Shown: positions 1-9,976 of the stretch, piece after piece | How positions within the stretch are numbered: the stretch's first letter is position 1 | How the letters are laid out: every line of letters begins with the position of its first letter | NCBI GenBank assembly: GCA_019649035.1 | Contig: BMAT01011818.1 | Coordinates: 55,900-79,124 of the forward strand | Direction: 5' to 3' | Length of the DNA: 23,225 nucleotides | From: Elysia marginata | Lineage: Eukaryota; Mollusca; Gastropoda; Plakobranchidae | The notes under the pieces: model-generated | Databases searched by the model: none | What the model saw: only the letters and a program-made list of their open reading frames with translations | Told to the model about the DNA's origin: nothing | Program-made: the position numbers and the translations under genes

Positions 1-90
1 TCTCCCTCCCTCCCTCTCCCTCTCTCTCTTCCCCTCTCTCTCCTCCTAACTATCTATCTATCTACCTTTCTATCTATCTATCTATCGATC
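1..90 (+). repeat. Polypyrimidine (CCCT/CT) tract followed by TATC microsatellite
   Basis: Bases 1-48 are almost pure C/T. Bases 49-88 are imperfect TATC repeats. The tract is cut by the window edge. Confidence 0.95.
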
Positions 91-1771
91 TGGTCAATGT
101 AGGGTGGGTTTGTCGCTTGTTATGCATTATTAAATAGCGAATCCTAGAAAATATTGAGGAAAAACTTCAAAATCGCGAGGAAAATGTGCAAAATAAATAA
201 CACTGCTTGAACTTTGTGTTTTTTGTATACTTTTGGCAAAAGGAAAATAATTGATGGGCGTTTTCTATCTTTTTTTGTCTGTGCTCCTGTTTACATCGGG
301 AAACTATCTGCCTTCATAGACAGTTTTGAGTATCTTAAGACGTGGCTTCTTTCTGGTATCTCATGTCACCAGGTAATAAAGTTTGTACATGAACCAGCAC
401 CACTTTCCCTCAGTGTCTTGTTCCTATGTACCCTGGGTTTGTCTCGGTTTCTTGACCATTTATTCGGGGTGATCCTGATTTAGTCTTGTTCTTATCTCTG
501 TCCCATTGTTGCCAGAGTCTCCGTGGGCTCTCCTTTTGGCTACGTTGCTGGTCTTAGTGAAAATATCCATGTTAGGGACACAACAGGGATTGAGGAATTT
601 TTTAATATAATTTTTGAGCTATCAGTGACCACCACACTCATGCTCTTGTAGAAGATGATAAACGGTGTAGATTTCTCTCGAATATGGCTCGATGTTAAGG
701 TCATCATTTCAATTGAAGGTCTGAAAAATATCAAGGTTTATAGCATGTTGCCACAGTAACTTTTTTTTTAATTTTTCATCGTCGAAAATTGAATTATAGC
801 AAGGTGGTTGAGTCAAGGCCTTAAGATAATACAAATCGCGGGAATGAAACTTTCTGAAGAAACAATATCTATAACACAATAATATTCTTCATCTCTTTAT
901 TATGCCTACATTTAAATTGCAGTTCAACCTTATATTTGAGTTTTATATCTAGTAAAAACAACTCGGACTCTTCATTTAAGTACAACAGATTGGTAAATGT
1001 TCAATTTCAAAACTACATCCGTCTGTTAAAGATTTTCCAGACTTTTACATCGTGGAAATAGCAACTTATGAACAAATGAGGGGCATTAAAAATTAAAGAA
1101 AGAACCTTTTTTCTGAACTTAGTTTCATCCTCGCACCAACACAACTTTCTGTAACTACGGCCTTTAGACAAAGTTATCCTTTTAAAAGATTTTTGTAAAA
1201 GTTTTTTTTTTCTTCAAAAATTCTTTTCACGTGGAAAACATGCTAAAAGAAAATCAGTTTTTTTCTACAGACATGTGTAAGGTCACGCTTCTGTGGGCAG
1301 TGAAGATCTATACTCTCAGGGCGCCGATCGCTGCTTCCGGGTAGACAGTCCAGACCCTCGTTTTTTTATTGTTTTCTTTTTTGAAGTATACAGATCTAAG
1401 GTTAATCAGTGATAGAGCTTGTCACAGTTCTAGCAATGCTGACATACAAGCCGTGCGCTACCGACTCCAACGGCCCCCAGCGACTTGTCACAGCAGTTAA
1501 TTTATTCTTGCGTTTAGTGCCGATTATCGGGTGAAGGATCGAATCTTTTTGAAAAGGTCCATAACTTGTAGAGAACAGCTTCTGTGTGCCTTTGTGCGCA
1601 AGCCCGGATACAGCGTGAAAAGTAATTATTTACCGTACGACACAGAGAATGCGGGACACCGTTGAGGGACTTTCGTGAGTTTGTACTCGCTTATTTGTAT
1701 TGATATATCTGCTTCATTAAAATACGGCGACTCAGGACAAAGAAAAAGTTGTTGAGCCTCCCCCCTCCCCA
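91..1771. other. AT-rich intronic sequence, nothing recognised
   Basis: Short homopolymer runs and scattered stops occur in all frames. The ORF at 214-483 has no recognisable domain and looks like chance. Confidence 0.5.
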
Positions 1772-1794
1772 CCACACACACACACGCGCACACC
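1772..1794 (+). repeat. (CA)n microsatellite
   Basis: An imperfect CA run interrupted by CGCG, preceded by a C-rich stretch. Confidence 0.85.
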
Positions 1795-1990
1795 TTATTT
1801 TATCTTATAAAATCTTTGACAAAGTTGTTTACTAATTAGCCTCCATTTTGCGATTGTATCTTTTAAAATGGTGAACTGGATTGCCAAACAAAGAAGCTAA
1901 AATATTCTACATCGTGGGAAATCTCTTGGCAACCTAATGTTTAAAATTATGGGAGCGACTCGAACTTGAAGATGGAGTAAAGTGAGCAGT

Positions 1991-2522
1991 CTAAATCTGG
2001 CTTGAAAACTCTTTATCACCATCGTATGAATTGTGTATGCTATTAGTGTCCCAATTAACGGGATGATCCCCAAAGGAAAGAACAGTGATTCTGTTGAGTG
2101 TGCAGAAATGCTTACTGATAATGTGGGTGACAGCGGATGCTACAGCTGCGATGGCATTAATAAGCTGCCTGAGTTTTATCAGCCTGAGGCCGAGGGTGGG
2201 CCTGAGGACTGTAGCCTCGACTAGTGGAGGCAGCAACTCGAGGCTGTCCACAGCTGTTGTTGTTGCTGCAGTGATCTACTCACGGGACGCTAACGAGCTC
2301 TTGCCAAGCTGTGTAGTGTTTAGGGCGCGTGCGATGACGGTGTTGTTCCCGGGGATGATGGATGCAACAGCTTGCCGCGACAAGAAAACCTATTGTTATC
2401 CCAAAGTCCTGATACGGCCAACACTGTGCACCTCGTGGAGCACGACACGGCGTGAGCTGGACGGGCGTAAAATAGGAAGGGGGGAAAAAAGGGGGGAAGG
2501 GGGTAGTACAACCACAATTTGA
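1991..2522. other. GC-rich island with overlapping open frames on both strands
   Basis: The base composition differs clearly from the flanks. A 145-codon frame runs on + (2085-2522) and an 86-codon frame on - (1991-2251). I recognise neither protein. Read on the minus strand, a donor-like GTGAGT sits near 2279-2284. Possible explanations are a decayed mobile element, an antisense or nested exon, or a regulatory island. Confidence 0.35.
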
Positions 2523-3187
2523 CTATATTGCTGTCTCGGTGGTTTAGAGTATTGAGAGGAGCACGTGTGTGTAGCGAGTAGTGTACAAAAAAAAAGATAA
2601 ACGAACAACAAAGAGACATACATACTTAAAATGAACCCAGTCGTAGAAATAAGACTAAAGAATAGCCCAATTTAAAAGAGACGTCCGCCATTGGCGTGCT
2701 TGCGGATAGATAACTTAACAAAGACAAAATTAACTGAAATCATGGGGTTTTTTTATTTTGCAGTGGAAAGTATTAATGACTTTAATTAATGTTTCAACAG
2801 TCTTGTAGGTGTTTCTATTAACAGTTTTGTATGCATTTGCCCCTTCAAAGGATTCATTGAGTAGCTCTCCGGTTTTTTTTTTAATTTTTAAACTGTGCTG
2901 ATTTAAGCTTCTGTCTAAGTTTCGGTTATTGATTATCTTTACAATTTAATAAAATTTGATGAAAACAATAAGTATAGTCATTACATCTTTTTCCTTTTTT
3001 ATTTTGGAAAAATCAAATGTACGGTGTAGAGCCCCTGAAGGTGCGAGTGCTAAATGTATACTGTTATAATGGGCGTGACATAACCTTCACTTGGCTTATT
3101 AAATTTGATCTGTAGCAACATAATTTTTTTATAAACAGCAAATACATTCATCCCTCTGTATGGTTTACGAGTTTTCGCCATTTTTTG
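2523..3187. other. AT-rich intronic sequence, nothing recognised
   Basis: Contains T-runs and A/T-rich sequence. No motif or frame is worth calling. Confidence 0.5.
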
Positions 3188-3230
3188 AAAGGTTGAAAAT
3201 TGTATTAATGTCATAGTTTTTTCAACCTTT
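3188..3230. repeat. Inverted repeat (12-bp stem, 19-nt loop)
   Basis: AAAGGTTGAAAA (3188-3199) and TTTTCAACCTTT (3219-3230) are perfect complements. GACATTTGGAAA (3231-3242) also recurs inverted at 3345-3356. Confidence 0.6.
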
Positions 3231-3430
3231 GACATTTGGAAATGCCATCTATCTTTTTTTTCTGTAACCATATCAATATTCCAATGCAAAATTCAAAAAG
3301 AGATCGAATGTTACACTCTTATTTATTTCCATCAAAGCAATGCTTTTCCAAATGTCCATAGTCTTCTTCATTTCAAAGGTCAGTGATTTGATTTCTATTT
3401 TCAAATGGTTGGAAATTCAAATGAAAGTAT

Positions 3431-3536
3431 TTTATGCTTAAAATTACATTTACGAAACGGGTCTTTATTATCATTTCACTCACTTTATGCTTAGAAGTTC
3501 ATTTATAAAGCGGGTCATACTAATTATTCCACTCTT
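3431..3536 (+). repeat. Two-copy tandem repeat, period 53
   Basis: Both units start TTTATGCTTA (3431 and 3484). They share CATTTA, AA.CGGGTC and CACT at the same offsets, with scattered substitutions and no indels. Confidence 0.75.
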
Positions 3537-3830
3537 GGTCCTTAAGAAAAAAAAAACTTTTCACGAAACAAACATTTACTGGAGCATATTTTAACATCCT
3601 CTTTTTTCAACCAGGGTGTAATGCTTATTATTTCTCACGTACTGAAAGCACGTATGCGGTTATATCAGGCAGGGTGTACTGTGACTGCATTAGGCGATCT
3701 CAACTCTCCTTAGCAACTTAACTGTAGCGTGGCCGGTCAAGATGGATCGAGGTTTGGGACAAAGGTTTAAACCGGCTATAATTACATGTGTTATAAATAT
3801 CGACTATCAGCATCTTTCCCTGTCCTTACC

Positions 3831-3900
3831 TCCTCTCTCTATCTGCCTCTCTCTCTTTCTCTCTCTCTCTCTCACTCTCTCTCTCTCTCTCTCTCTCTCT
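3831..3900 (+). repeat. (CT)n microsatellite
   Basis: About 70 bases of CT repeats with a few interruptions. Confidence 0.95.
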
Positions 3901-4443
3901 TTTTATTACAGTATAGTTATAATATCTTAAATGAGACACCTGGTTGCCTTTGCGGATACCTGCACAGATTGAGGACCCTCGCCCCCCCCCTCCCCCTTTC
4001 CAATGATTAGACGGATCACGGTCCCGACTGGATGAAGAAGTCAGATCGATGGATATGACCATAAACACCGGATAGTGCGACACGTGGAAACCGTTCTCGT
4101 TTGCTGGTAACTAACTTAGTATGTGTATGAGGAGGGATGACAATGGGGAGATCAATGGGGAGGGGTCTTTTTTTCTTATCTGAAGGTGGAGAAGACGGGG
4201 AAATATATTGCTCCCCCCCCTCTCCGCGCTGCTTTCTCACCGCCTATTCGTACATCTTTCTGGGTTACTTTCTTATTTGCGAGCTCACCATCTCTTTTCT
4301 TCTTTATCAAATTCTCACACGTCTGTATATCCATCGCTTCAATACCTTTACCTCGCCTCCCACTCGTTACCTTATCTCTTTTTTTTCTTCCGTTCTCTTT
4401 CCTTCTTCTGTCTGTCTCTCTGTATCTATCAACTCAAACGTCC

Positions 4444-4448
<5 letters not shown>

Positions 4449-4482
<34 letters not shown>
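4449..4482 (+). repeat. (TC)17 microsatellite within a pyrimidine-rich block
   Basis: A pure TC run inside a C/T-rich stretch spanning about 4205-4510. Long SLSL-type frames over it are artefacts. Confidence 0.95.
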
Positions 4483-4485
<3 letters not shown>

Positions 4486-4639
4486 ATCTCTCTATTTATC
4501 GATCTAGCTGTCTATGTATCTACATTGAAAACTGCACAAATACTTGTAAAAAGAGTGTGTTTAGGCCAAAAAAATGTAAGTAAATTTGCAGCACTATCTA
4601 TATATCTATCTTTTTTCCTCTATCTTCTAAGTGTTGGAA

Positions 4640-4685
4640 CCCCACCACCCCCAACCCCCACCCCCCAAAAAAAAAATTTTTTTTT
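4640..4685 (+). repeat. C-rich run followed by A10T9
   Basis: A CCACC/CCCC-rich stretch runs directly into A10 (4667-4676) and T9 (4677-4685). Confidence 0.9.
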
Positions 4686-4815
4686 CTACCACTCAAGCGT
4701 GGTATGTAAAATTCTATGTACGACTGCATTTGCCTCTTTTCTTGTATGTGGGGTTAGTGATGTAGGTCGTCAGAATACATTTTCGTCTACTCTTCTCTAA
4801 GTTTTTTTTTATCCT

Positions 4816-4833
4816 TTGTGTGTGTGTGTGTGT
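4816..4833 (+). repeat. (GT)n microsatellite
   Basis: An uninterrupted TG run. Confidence 0.9.
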
Positions 4834-5040
4834 TGGCAAGGATTAAAACATACAGAGTCGTGGACAAAAATATCATGCTTTGCTTCCTGTGACGCATGGA
4901 ATCGATGATGTTTTCTCGTTTGAATTTTGAATGTGTCAGTTGGTAGTTGGGTGCGATCTTTTATGATATCTCAGCGTTGTGTATTTTGTCTTTGAGAATC
5001 AGAACAGGACATTCAGGCAGACCGTACTAAATATTATTTA

Positions 5041-5760
5041 CCTGTTCGAGAGAGAGACACCAAGTTACTGAGTTCAATAAGAAAAAAAGGGAAGAAGAAA
5101 GACACGCTTCATGTGAGAGAGCGAAAGAAAAAGTACGAGGAGGAGAGAAATTGTGTGTTTGTGTTTGGGGAGGGGGTATGTACATTTAATTTTTAGAGAT
5201 CTTCGTCTGTAGGCTTATGTAAGGGACGTTGACTAATAACATCAAGAAATAGATTTTTTACTAAAAAGTCCTTTTTTTTGCTGAGCATGTGGTAAGGAAA
5301 GGCGGAAGGGGATCACGTGTTTAGTGAGAAAGAAAGGGATGAAGAAAAAAGACGAGGAAGAGAAAAAGAAGGAAAGCAAGACACAAACTGTGGAGGGAGG
5401 AAGACGAAGAAAAAGAGGAGAGTATGAACAATAGACTTACCATAGAAGTGTATATATATGAGCGTGAATGTCATCGATTTAGTCGCACGAGTTTTGGCCC
5501 GTTGGTAGGATCAAATCTATAAACCAAATAATGTCACTGTTTGCTGAAAAAAGACGTTTTTGGACATTAGATGAAAAACAAATGGTAGGGGGGACATAAA
5601 GGAAAATAATTTATTGATCGGATGACGCCAAGACGAAGAGGAGACAGGGTGAAGGAAGCTAGAAGTCTGAGAGTGAAAATTTTTGAGCTGGAGGCAGGTT
5701 GTCAAGCAAAAGGGGAAAAAATCCCTTAAACCAGAATAATGGAGATGAGAGCAGACGAAG
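5041..5760 (+). repeat. Purine-rich low-complexity region
   Basis: Repeated GA, GAAA and AGGAAG blocks on + contrast with the pyrimidine-rich + strand at 3.8-4.8 kb. No gene is recognised. Confidence 0.7.
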
Positions 5761-5924
5761 AAGAGATTTTTGTGAGTGGTAACCTCATTGATTTATTCGG
5801 CTCACTGTCCTCCCTTCAGCCGAGTTAAATCTATACACACGATTTGACTGCACATTGGAAAGGCGTTTTTGACAAGACGGGTTGAAGAGAAGGGGTGCGT
5901 GTCTAATTATATCGATTTTGGGAC

Positions 5925-6009
5925 AAGAGGAGAGATAGATAGAGAGAGAGACAGGAAGAAAAAGAGAAATAGATAGATAGTTAGAAAGAGACAAAGAGAG
6001 AGAGAGGGT

Positions 6010-6059
<50 letters not shown>

Positions 6060-6066
6060 GAGAGGG
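5925..6066 (+). repeat. (GA)n/GATA microsatellite
   Basis: Imperfect GATA and GA repeats lead into a pure (GA)n run of about 40 bases (6012-6053). Confidence 0.95.
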
Positions 6067-8489
6067 GAAATTGTTTTATTCGTTTGAAGTTTGAGCAGTA
6101 ACAGCTGTTGCAGTACGTAACTGTTGAGTTGTTCGCGAAACGTGGTTGTTATCCTATATCGTAGATTGGAGGCAATAATGACTGGCTGGGAGTGTGCGAC
6201 GTTTGGATATTCTATACAATCTTTGTATTGTGTAAGTTGTTGAAACATTGAGTTATTGCTGGGTTAGAGTGCTAGCTTTACCGAGTTGTCGCGGGTATCG
6301 ATTGTCAACGAGCATGCAAAACGAACAGAAAAATTGGAAAGATGACAGTGGTTGACAAGAGGTTTCTACAATGTCCTGCTTGTGTTAACAGCCTGATGTT
6401 TGCGTTAAGTTTCCTATTATGTCATGGAGGGTCAGTATAACTTACTGAAAAAAGTTAGCTCTTGTCGCCACTGAAGTTTAATTATTTTTTTAAATTAAAA
6501 GCAGAGCGTAATACTTTTTAATATTGGCAGTGAGACCTATGCTGATTTAGACATTACCCACTGTAATGACGTGGCTGTATGGGATTAGACTATCATGGGT
6601 GATGTTTTAAACAATTTTAAGTCTTCTAAGTTATGAATGGTCTTAGAGGGTTTTTGTCTGCATTTCATTTTTTATTCATTTTGAGCTTTCTAAGCTCCCT
6701 TGCCTAACATATATATTGTAACTCTCCTCCTCCTCCCCTCCTCTCGCAATGCGCTCTAAAGCAAGGACATTTATCATATCATGTTTCCGATATCTTTTAG
6801 AAAGACGAAAACAGAGGCATTGCCGCAAATTGATGAAATCTCTGCCTGTGAACTTTTCCATACTTTTCTTACATGATTCTAGAATGTCCATCTTTTGTTT
6901 TCTTTCATCTCGATTTACATAAAGAAATACAAAAGCTGTCAATGATATGCCTTAAACTCCAAACTTGTATACTTTTTTTTCAAATGTAAGTGCATTTGAA
7001 GTAGTAGAAGACACTTCAGACTAAATAAAGTTATGAAAAATTTGTAGCAAGCTGTGTTTATGTGCGAAAGTTCTATTTATTCAGCAACATTGAATGGTAT
7101 GGTCCAAGCGGGGTTACATGCTAAAATAGAAAATGCACGACAAAGTTCATTGTCTTACATTACCCCAAAGTAGTGCTCATGAGAAACGGAAAGGAAAGTT
7201 ATCATTTAGTTGGTTTTTTTTTTTAATTTAGATCATAATAAAACAAAGCACCTCATATCTGCAGTTTCAAACGTGAGTTAACAAGGCGCCGGGATGTTGT
7301 GCGGATGCTGTATAACTATTTGAGTTAAACACAGGCTTCTTCACAGATCATTTCTCGATTTTTTATGACATAGATTTAATATGCTGTGACTTCAAGCCAT
7401 TGGCCTATGTCTATGTAGACAGAAAGCAATGCCTGAAACCAACCTATCATTGACCAATGTTTCGAACCATTGCTATAGAGACTCTAGTCTGGTATATTCA
7501 TCATAAACGCTTGAAAGGAGCTGTGCATGTGCCTACAATGCATGCGCTCATAGGATCTGCTGAGATCACCCTCGGCACTTTTTATTGAGTTTTCGAGCGA
7601 CTTTTTCTTTTAAATTACACTAGATCATTTTTTAAAGAAAAGATAATGATGATTATTATCTTGTGAAGAGCAAGACGCTAACATTGTTATACAGTTGCGT
7701 GCCAGGCCCGTGACAGGATACCGTGCCGCACGTCACCGTTAGAACTTCGGCACTCATCGATTTGTCCACTATGCCATCCATCTTTGGTCTTTGTCTGTCC
7801 CGGACTGTCGTCACCTCAGTCTTGCGCTATTTAATCGTTTTTATCTCCGTTGTTGGTTTTTATTGTTTTACTCCATAAGGGATGCGAGAAACATTTTTTT
7901 TTCATTCCCACCAACTTAGAAAGCGTATGAACATGGACATGAAAAACTATTTTTTCAGAAGCAGAACGTTTTGTTATCTAAAAAAATGCATTTCTGCATG
8001 ATTGTATTAACGTGGTAATTAGATGTTTAGATTGTTAGAACAAAGTAGAAAGAATATGTTTACTACCTGTAGATCTAAACTCCTCAGATTCCAAAGAAAT
8101 GCAGAGGTTATAATATTCACCTATTTTTTCCACACGCGTTGTAATAACTCAACTATAATAGAAATTTGTCAAACATTAAGTACTCAATCGCCAATGAAGA
8201 CACAGAAACATAAGGAAAATTTTTCCGTTATAGTCTCCTCTTGAGGCTTGTCAACTTTCTAGGCATAAGACAATGATTTCGAATCAAATAGCTTTAAGCT
8301 TTTTTTGTCACTTAATTTTGCTTTTTTCATTTATTACTTTAAACCACCCGTAGCACAACGAGCAGGTAATTACTATTCCATGTCCCCTAAGTCTTTGGAA
8401 GCAACAGGGAGGGGGTGGAGACAAGGGAGTAGGAAGGGCAGAACTAGCATAGCATCCTTGGGAATGTTAAGGAGGGGGCGATTAAACTA
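6067..8489. other. Intronic sequence, nothing recognised
   Basis: No gene or element could be assigned. The 14-mer GTCTATGTAGACAG near 7408 recurs near 8622 and contains a 12-bp palindrome. The minus-strand ORF at 6676-6942 has no known domain. Confidence 0.45.
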
Positions 8490-8600
8490 GGCACAGAACT
8501 GCCAGTGGCCGGCGGTGATGACGATGTCCCCATTGCGAGACAGGGCCGGGATTCCAAATCACGTCATGAGGCATGATGCTGCACAGCGCCAAGCCGGTTT
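8490..8600 (+). mobile_element. Possible degenerate tRNA-like SINE head
   Basis: GCCAGTGGCCGGCGG (from 8501) loosely resembles an A box, and GGGATTCCAAATC (8548-8560) resembles a decayed B box. The patch is GC-richer than its surroundings. No body, tail or target-site duplication was recognised. This is a weak call. Confidence 0.22.
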
Positions 8601-9265
8601 CGATCCTTACCTTTAATCGTCTATGTAGACAGCTCAAATCTTTCCGAAATTGGAAAAGCCTGACCTTTTTAGTATTCGAGCGCGGGTCCTTGGGAGACCT
8701 GAAAAACCTCAAGTCATTTAACGCATCAACTCAAAGTAGGTTAAGCTTTTCTGCATCCTTGACAACTCCTGACAGGGTCACATGGTGCTATATCGTGCTG
8801 AGTAAGCTGTTGCGTCACGCATGCGCCGCGCTGTTGTCTTTTTGGAGGTGTAGGTTTTTACAGAGAGCCCTCTGAATGCTTTTTAATAAAGAAGATAATG
8901 GGCCTATTTTGTACATAATTGTTTTAAAGCTTCTTCATTCGTCACCTGAAGGATGAAAACTCCTCTTGATTCTTGTTGCTGTTAGATTAGATCTATGGGT
9001 TCTAACATCCTTTTTGTGTGCCTTTATTAGACTTTCAACGATAGATATTCTAAGTTGAGTTTCATACACATTTTCAAGACATTTTTTAGTAAAAGATGAT
9101 AAGTTAAAATTTGCGACCAGCCTCAGAGATGGTCATTTGTACAAAATTTAATCATCCAAACCAATTATTAAAGCTATTTATGTATCGTATCTATTTATCT
9201 CTTCAATTACACATATCCGTCCTTTGTCGGGTGCATCTTTTTACGTTAATAACAAATGCCTTGAC
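8601..9265. other. Intronic sequence, nothing recognised
   Basis: No coding signature or repeat unit was identified before the MITE at 9266. Confidence 0.45.
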
Positions 9266-9473
9266 TTAAGCCCATTTCACACGAAGCGTATGTCGTACCA
9301 GAAGACTCCGGACCGTCTCTGGACCGGTGTTCGTTTTTTACTCCGATGTATGGTGCGTGTCCATGTGAAAGAGTGTAGGTGATAGGTAGGGATATCATAT
9401 TTTTTCAAGTCTCCGGTCCGTAACCAGTCCGGATTCTTCCGCAGGGGCTAAGCGTCATGTGAAAGCGGCTTAA
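9266..9473. mobile_element. Fold-back MITE with TTAA ends
   Basis: The left end reads TTAAGCCCATTTCACACGA. The reverse complement of the right end reads TTAAGCCGCTTTCACATGA. Internal inverted segments extend the symmetry: GACTCCGGACCG...GGACCGG near 9304-9328 matches the reverse complement of the block at about 9408-9434. TTAA flanks both sides (9266-9269, 9470-9473) and may be the target-site duplication. An extra inverted copy of the end motif, ATGTGAAAGAGTG, sits near 9363-9375. There is no transposase ORF. TTAA targeting suggests a piggyBac-like or another TTAA-targeting superfamily, but the terminal bases do not let me decide. Confidence 0.72.
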
Positions 9474-9743
9474 AACTAGTTGTCGTTGCGGCGTGATGCA
9501 AAGTTTTGGCTCTATCACCCTTCTATTTTCTCCTTTCGAATGTGTTTTTTTATATGCTGCCCTACCTTTTTTCAAGCAACTGGGTTTTTTTGTGTTTGTG
9601 TGTATTTGCTTGCGTGTTGATGGTATTGTTCGTTGTTTTTGTTTTTGTTTTGTGTTAACAAGCCTTGAAATTATCCTGTACATTCAAAATAAGTTTTGCG
9701 TCGGTATTTTCATCAATTAACCATCAGTAGAAACTACGAGACA

Positions 9744-9769
9744 CTAACTGCTCTCTGTGTGTGTTTCAG
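9744..9769 (+). promoter_or_regulatory. U2-type branch point and 3' splice site before the first exon
   Basis: CTAAC at 9744-9748 (branch A at 9747) lies 22 nt before the AG at 9768-9769. A T/G-rich stretch ending TTTCAG separates them. This is a good metazoan U2-type acceptor and fixes the exon start at 9770. Confidence 0.85.
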
Positions 9770-9913
9770 GTTGTTGACGTACAGCAGCACTTCGTGAAGC
9801 CCCAGCCTAATGAGCTCGCCGAGACAGTCCTCACCGAGGACTGCAAGACAGAGACAGGATTAGACGAGGAGCTTGTCAAGCAGGCCCCGCCCCTCGACCA
9901 CGCCCTAGAGGAG
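9770..9913 (+). CDS. ESRP: ESRP/Fusilli internal exon, N-terminal region (partial CDS)
   Basis: This 144-nt exon has 48 codons, no stop, and phase 0 at both ends. It reads VVDVQQHFVKP, then LTEDCKTETGL, then LDHALEE. The order 'VKP...LTEDCK.ET...LD.AL' matches what I recall of the N-terminal region of vertebrate ESRP1/ESRP2 and Drosophila Fusilli, upstream of the three RRMs. ESRPs are nuclear RNA-binding regulators of epithelial-type alternative splicing. From family knowledge this N-terminal part is assigned an RNase H-like fold; no catalytic function is claimed here. The exon is bounded by a branch-point-like CTAAC and TTTCAG before it and by GAG|GTGAGT after it. Codon use is GC-rich (many CTC, GCC, CCC), unlike the AT-rich flanks. 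It joins in frame to the exon at 12399. The start codon is not in the window. Family assignment is confident; ESRP1 versus ESRP2 cannot be resolved and is probably not meaningful in an invertebrate. Confidence 0.92.
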
Positions 9914-9919
9914 GTGAGT
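9914..9919 (+). promoter_or_regulatory. U2-type 5' splice site (GAG|GTGAGT)
   Basis: GTGAGT follows GAG, a near-perfect match to the metazoan U1 consensus. It defines the end of the exon at 9913 and opens a 2485-bp phase-0 intron. Confidence 0.9.
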
Positions 9920-9942
9920 CCGAGTTGAGCTGCACTGAGACC

Positions 9943-9976
9943 AGAGAGAGAGAGAGGGAGAGAGAGAGAGAGAGAG
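9943..9976 (+). repeat. (AG)n tract 30 nt after the ESRP donor
   Basis: An AG run with one GG interruption starts 30 nt into the intron. It is close enough to influence 5' splice-site choice. Confidence 0.95.

Larger units (their letters stand above)
1..9769 (+). other. 3' portion of a long ESRP intron (at least 9.77 kb)
   Basis: Everything before the first exon is AT-rich non-coding sequence with repeats. No exon encoding the preceding ESRP segment, with a phase-0 donor, was recognised in it. The start codon and first exon should therefore lie further upstream. Open frames here are short, or are (CT)n/(GA)n translations rich in SLSL or RERE. Confidence 0.7.

Noticed and set aside
4186..4800. 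204-codon open frame on +, and similar SLSL- or RERE-rich frames at 3742-4083, 5907-6248, 20417-20703 and 22769-23048
   Set aside because: They are translations of (CT)n/(GA)n microsatellites and pyrimidine-rich DNA, with no domain and no splice context.
6676..6942. 88-codon minus-strand open frame as a gene
   Set aside because: No recognisable domain, no splice or promoter context, and its length is within chance expectation.
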